Below, in pieces: positions 61,659 to 64,000 of a stretch of 64,000 bases of DNA. Made by a program: the position numbers and the translations under genes. Position 1 is the stretch's first letter. Each line of letters starts with the position of its first letter. This DNA comes from Corallococcus sp. AS-1-6. GTDB taxonomy: Bacteria; Myxococcota; Myxococcia; Myxococcales; Myxococcaceae. Location of the stretch: contig NZ_JAIQDE010000040.1 of NCBI RefSeq assembly GCF_020037015.1, positions 1 to 64,000 of the forward strand, read 5' to 3'. The notes below the pieces were generated by a model, which had not been told where the DNA came from, searched no databases, and worked only from the letters and a program-made list of their open reading frames with translations.

Positions 61659-63302
61659 TCAGCGCTCCCTCGGGGACAGCCGCGTCAGCACCAGCAGGCT
61701 GTCGGGCTCCGCGTGCGGCGCGAGCCGCGCGTAGGGGTCCTGCTCGGTGGGGAAGCCCGTGAAGCGCGAGGAGTTGGACTCGCCCCAGGACGGGTTGGGG
61801 AACAGCGGAATCGCGGGCGCGGTGGCGGAGAAGCGCTGCTGCACCTGGGACATCAGCGCGTGCTGCTCCTCCGGCGTGCCGGCGCGCTCGAAGCGCACGA
61901 GCAGCTCATCCGCCTGCGCGTCACCCATGCGGTGCCAGTTGGCCGCGGCCACCTCGCCCACCGGCCGCACCGTGCGCGGCGACAGCAGCCACTTGTAGAA
62001 GTTGTACGGCGTGGGGCCGTCCAGCGACCAGGAGATGGCCAACTGGAACTCGCCCTTCTGCAGGCGCGTGAACCAGGTGCCGAACTCGTATGTCTTGAGC
62101 GTCACGCCGATGCCCAGCTTGCGCAGGTCGCGGCCCACCACCTGCCCCGCCCGCACCCAGTCCGACCACCCGCTCACGACCTCCAGGTCCATCGTGAAGG
62201 GCTGCCCGTCCTTCAGGCGCCGCAGGCCGTCCGCGCCGCGCGTGAGGCCCACCTCGTCCAGGAGCTTGTTGGCCGCGTCCAGGTCGTGGCGCGTCCACGT
62301 GTCCTTCGCCACCTCCGCGTCCTTCCAGCCGGTGTACGCGTCGTTGAGGGCGGTGGCGTCCGCGGGGCGGGTGTAGCCATACATGGCCACCTCCACCAGC
62401 CGGTCGCGGTCCAGCGCCATGCTCAGCGCCTTGCGCACGCGCACGTCGTCCAGCGGCGGGCGCGTGGTGTTGGGGTAGAGGAAGACGGTGCTGCCGTAGA
62501 GCGGGAACCAGCGCGCGTGGTGCGCGGGGTCCCGCGACACGAAGGTGCGGTCCACCGCCGGCACGAAGTTGCCCGCCCAGTCGACCTCTCCCTCCACCAG
62601 CGCCATGTTGGCCTGGTCGTTGGTGGGGAACGCGAGGAAGCGCAGCGCGGACACCGCGGGCCTGCCGGGCTGCCAGTAGTGCGGGTTCCTGCCCAGCTCG
62701 TAGACCTGGTTGCGGAACAGCGTCACCTGGGTGAAGGGCCCGGTGGCCACCGGCTCCGGGTTGGTGAACGTCACCGGGTCCGCGACGTCCTTCCACACGT
62801 GCTGGGGCACGATGATCTGGTGCGCCAGGTCGCTGAAGCCCGGCAGGTACACGCGCGAGAAGCTGAAGGCGACGGTGCCCTTGCCTTCGGCCTTCACGTC
62901 CGTGAGGAAGCGCCACACGCCGCCCGCGTCCAGCGCCGGGTGCTGCTTGAGCAGGCCGAAGGTGAAGACGACGTCGTCCGCGGTGAAGGGCTTGCCGTCG
63001 GACCAGAGGACGCCGTCGCGCAGGGTGAAGCGCAGCGTGCGCTGATCCTCGGACCAGGCGTGGCCGGTGGCGAGCCACGGCACCCACTGGCCCTGCGCGG
63101 AGCTGAAGATCTCCATGCACTCGTACACGCCCGCCCGGGTGGGCCAGCGCGCACCGGCGCCCGCGAACAGCGGGTTGAAGTTGCGCACCCACGCGCTCTG
63201 CTGCTCCACGGAGACGAAGAGCACGCCCGGCGGCCGGGGACGCGGCTCGGACGAGCACGCCACCAGCAGCGCCAGCGGCAGGAGCGCGCGGGCGAACCTC
63301 AC
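61659..63302 (-). CDS. ABC solute-binding lipoprotein (SBP_bac_5 / DppA type)
   Basis: A 547-residue binding protein. GTG 63302 overlaps the GH16 stop (GTGA) and opens a leader ending LLVACSS (lipid Cys16). Family signatures include LRFTLRDGVLWSDGKPFTADDVVFTF and VRKALSMALDRDRLVEVA, with the expected late FERAGTPEEQHALM. SBP_bac_5 members bind peptides but also cello- and xylo-oligosaccharides, as in some Thermotoga and Clostridium relatives. Next to GH16 and GH1, an oligoglucan ligand is more likely than peptide. First gene of the transport set, 2 bp before the permease. Confidence 0.9.
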   Translation of the reverse strand: MRFARALLPLALLVACSSEPRPRPPGVLFVSVEQQSAWVRNFNPLFAGAGARWPTRAGVYECMEIFSSAQGQWVPWLATGHAWSEDQRTLRFTLRDGVLWSDGKPFTADDVVFTFGLLKQHPALDAGGVWRFLTDVKAEGKGTVAFSFSRVYLPGFSDLAHQIIVPQHVWKDVADPVTFTNPEPVATGPFTQVTLFRNQVYELGRNPHYWQPGRPAVSALRFLAFPTNDQANMALVEGEVDWAGNFVPAVDRTFVSRDPAHHARWFPLYGSTVFLYPNTTRPPLDDVRVRKALSMALDRDRLVEVAMYGYTRPADATALNDAYTGWKDAEVAKDTWTRHDLDAANKLLDEVGLTRGADGLRRLKDGQPFTMDLEVVSGWSDWVRAGQVVGRDLRKLGIGVTLKTYEFGTWFTRLQKGEFQLAISWSLDGPTPYNFYKWLLSPRTVRPVGEVAAANWHRMGDAQADELLVRFERAGTPEEQHALMSQVQQRFSATAPAIPLFPNPSWGESNSSRFTGFPTEQDPYARLAPHAEPDSLLVLTRLSPRER

Positions 63303-64000
63303 TGCGCGGCCCTCTCGTAGACGCGCACGTAGTCCACCTTCATCGTCTGCGGGAACACCGTCTTGGCGTCCGGCGGCCCCACGAACGATCCGCCCACCGC
63401 GACGTTCAGGATGATGAAGTGCGGATGGTCGTAGACCCACTTCCGGCCGGACGGCAGGCTCTTCGGCGTGACTTCGAAGAAGACGGTGTCGTCGACGATG
63501 AAGCGCAGGAGCTCCGGCTCCCACTCCACCGCGTAGAGGTGGAAGTCCTCGGCGAGCGGCGGCCCGGAGACGGCGTGCTGGCGGCCGATGTTCGAGCCAC
63601 CCGAGTAGCCCGGCCCGTGCACCGCGCTGCTCACCACGGAGGGGATCTGCCCCTTGTGCTCCATGATGTCGATCTCGCCGCACTCCGGCCAACCGACGGA
63701 GTCCACGTCCGCGCCCAGCAGCCAGAACGCCGGCCAGATGCCCCGGCCCGTAGGCAGCTTGATGCGCGCCTCGACGCGGCCGTAGGTCTTGGCGTAGCGG
63801 TTCTTCGTCGTGAGGCGCGCGGACGTGTAGTCGTTGTTGCCGTAGCGCTCCCGGCGCGCGGTGATGGCCAGGTGGCCCTCGCCGTCCAGCGACGCGTTCT
63901 CCGCCCGCGCGGTGTTGAACTCGTACTGGCCGTTGCCCCACCCGTCCCCGCCCACGTCCGGGACCCAGTTGTCCCTGGAAGGCAGCGAGCCCGCCGGACC
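63299..64000 (-). CDS. GH16 endo-beta-1,3-glucanase (laminarinase-like), partial
   Basis: At least 233 codons; the start is beyond the window edge. GH16 is recognised by GGDGWGNGQYEFNT, then the catalytic motif GEIDIMEH (Glu-x-Asp-x-x-Glu) in WPECGEIDIMEHKG, and YAVEWEPELLRFIVD and KVDYVRVYE. Enzymes of this type cut beta-1,3 or mixed beta-1,3-1,4-glucans at internal sites and are usually secreted. The missing N-terminus should hold a leader. Its stop overlaps the binding-protein start (GTGA), so it is cotranscribed with the importer and the beta-glucosidase. It is the likely first step of this pathway. Confidence 0.93.
   Translation of the reverse strand, partial: GPAGSLPSRDNWVPDVGGDGWGNGQYEFNTARAENASLDGEGHLAITARRERYGNNDYTSARLTTKNRYAKTYGRVEARIKLPTGRGIWPAFWLLGADVDSVGWPECGEIDIMEHKGQIPSVVSSAVHGPGYSGGSNIGRQHAVSGPPLAEDFHLYAVEWEPELLRFIVDDTVFFEVTPKSLPSGRKWVYDHPHFIILNVAVGGSFVGPPDAKTVFPQTMKVDYVRVYERAAQ

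Overview
The window is about 70% GC, densely packed, and rich in lipoproteins, serine/threonine kinase and sigma54 signalling, a myxosortase-type C-terminal anchor (gene at 38383-40896) and DUF4215/fibro-slime proteins. This combination points to a myxobacterium of the Cystobacterineae (Myxococcus/Corallococcus-like); the genus is an inference. I see no rRNA, tRNA, CRISPR array or insertion sequence. It looks like ordinary chromosome with several accessory islands.

Layout. 148-9584: a MerR regulator coupled to a Tat-exported alpha/beta hydrolase, glutaminase, an S9-like lipoprotein hydrolase, a DHFR-fold protein, an orphan ParA, a metallo-beta-lactamase-fold hydrolase coupled to a GAF-sigma54 activator, and a sugar-porter MFS protein. 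9718-17652: a cysteine-rich fibro-slime lipoprotein, then a minus-strand signalling group (FHA-GAF-cyclase, zinc-ribbon kinase with an extracellular lectin-like domain, a membrane protein) and an outer-membrane lipoprotein. 17725-22090: TruD, then an ECF sigma factor, its zinc-type anti-sigma factor and an unusual STN / coiled-coil / beta-helix / membrane protein. 22301-25134: a two-gene FAD and 2Fe-2S dehydrogenase resembling hydrogen cyanide synthase or opine oxidase but with moved gene boundaries. 25352-26207: a probable sigma54 promoter and a V8-type protease. 26219-33216: an SDR-fold protein that lacks its catalytic residues, a Usp protein, and a Fur-controlled siderophore set (TonB, PepSY reductase, TonB-dependent receptor, PiuC-type dioxygenase). 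33437-38374: small membrane proteins, a Kef-type antiporter, a secreted beta-helix protein, an isochorismatase-like hydrolase and a frameshifted psiE.

38383-47455: a PQQ-sugar-dehydrogenase-like surface protein, then a toxin-immunity module (lipoprotein with a Tox-REase-5 nuclease domain, Imm52 and a WD40 protein), an SRPBCC protein and a repeat lipoprotein. 47463-64000 is a polysaccharide-utilisation island on the minus strand. A tightly overlapping operon runs GH16 glucanase, solute-binding lipoprotein, oligosaccharide/peptide-type ABC transporter (with a permease-ATPase fusion), GH1 beta-glucosidase, a glycosidase fused to a probable outer-membrane beta-barrel, and two small lipoproteins. 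A large multi-lectin GH3 enzyme follows separately. Together these suggest cutting of beta-glucan outside the cell, import of oligosaccharides and final hydrolysis to glucose.

The most interesting observations are the enzyme/beta-barrel fusion in the glucan operon, the lipoprotein toxin module, the sigma/anti-sigma/STN-bactofilin-like trio with a second beta-helix protein elsewhere in the window, the re-partitioned dehydrogenase, the SDR without Tyr and Lys, and the psiE frameshift that falls on an ATGA stop/start overlap.
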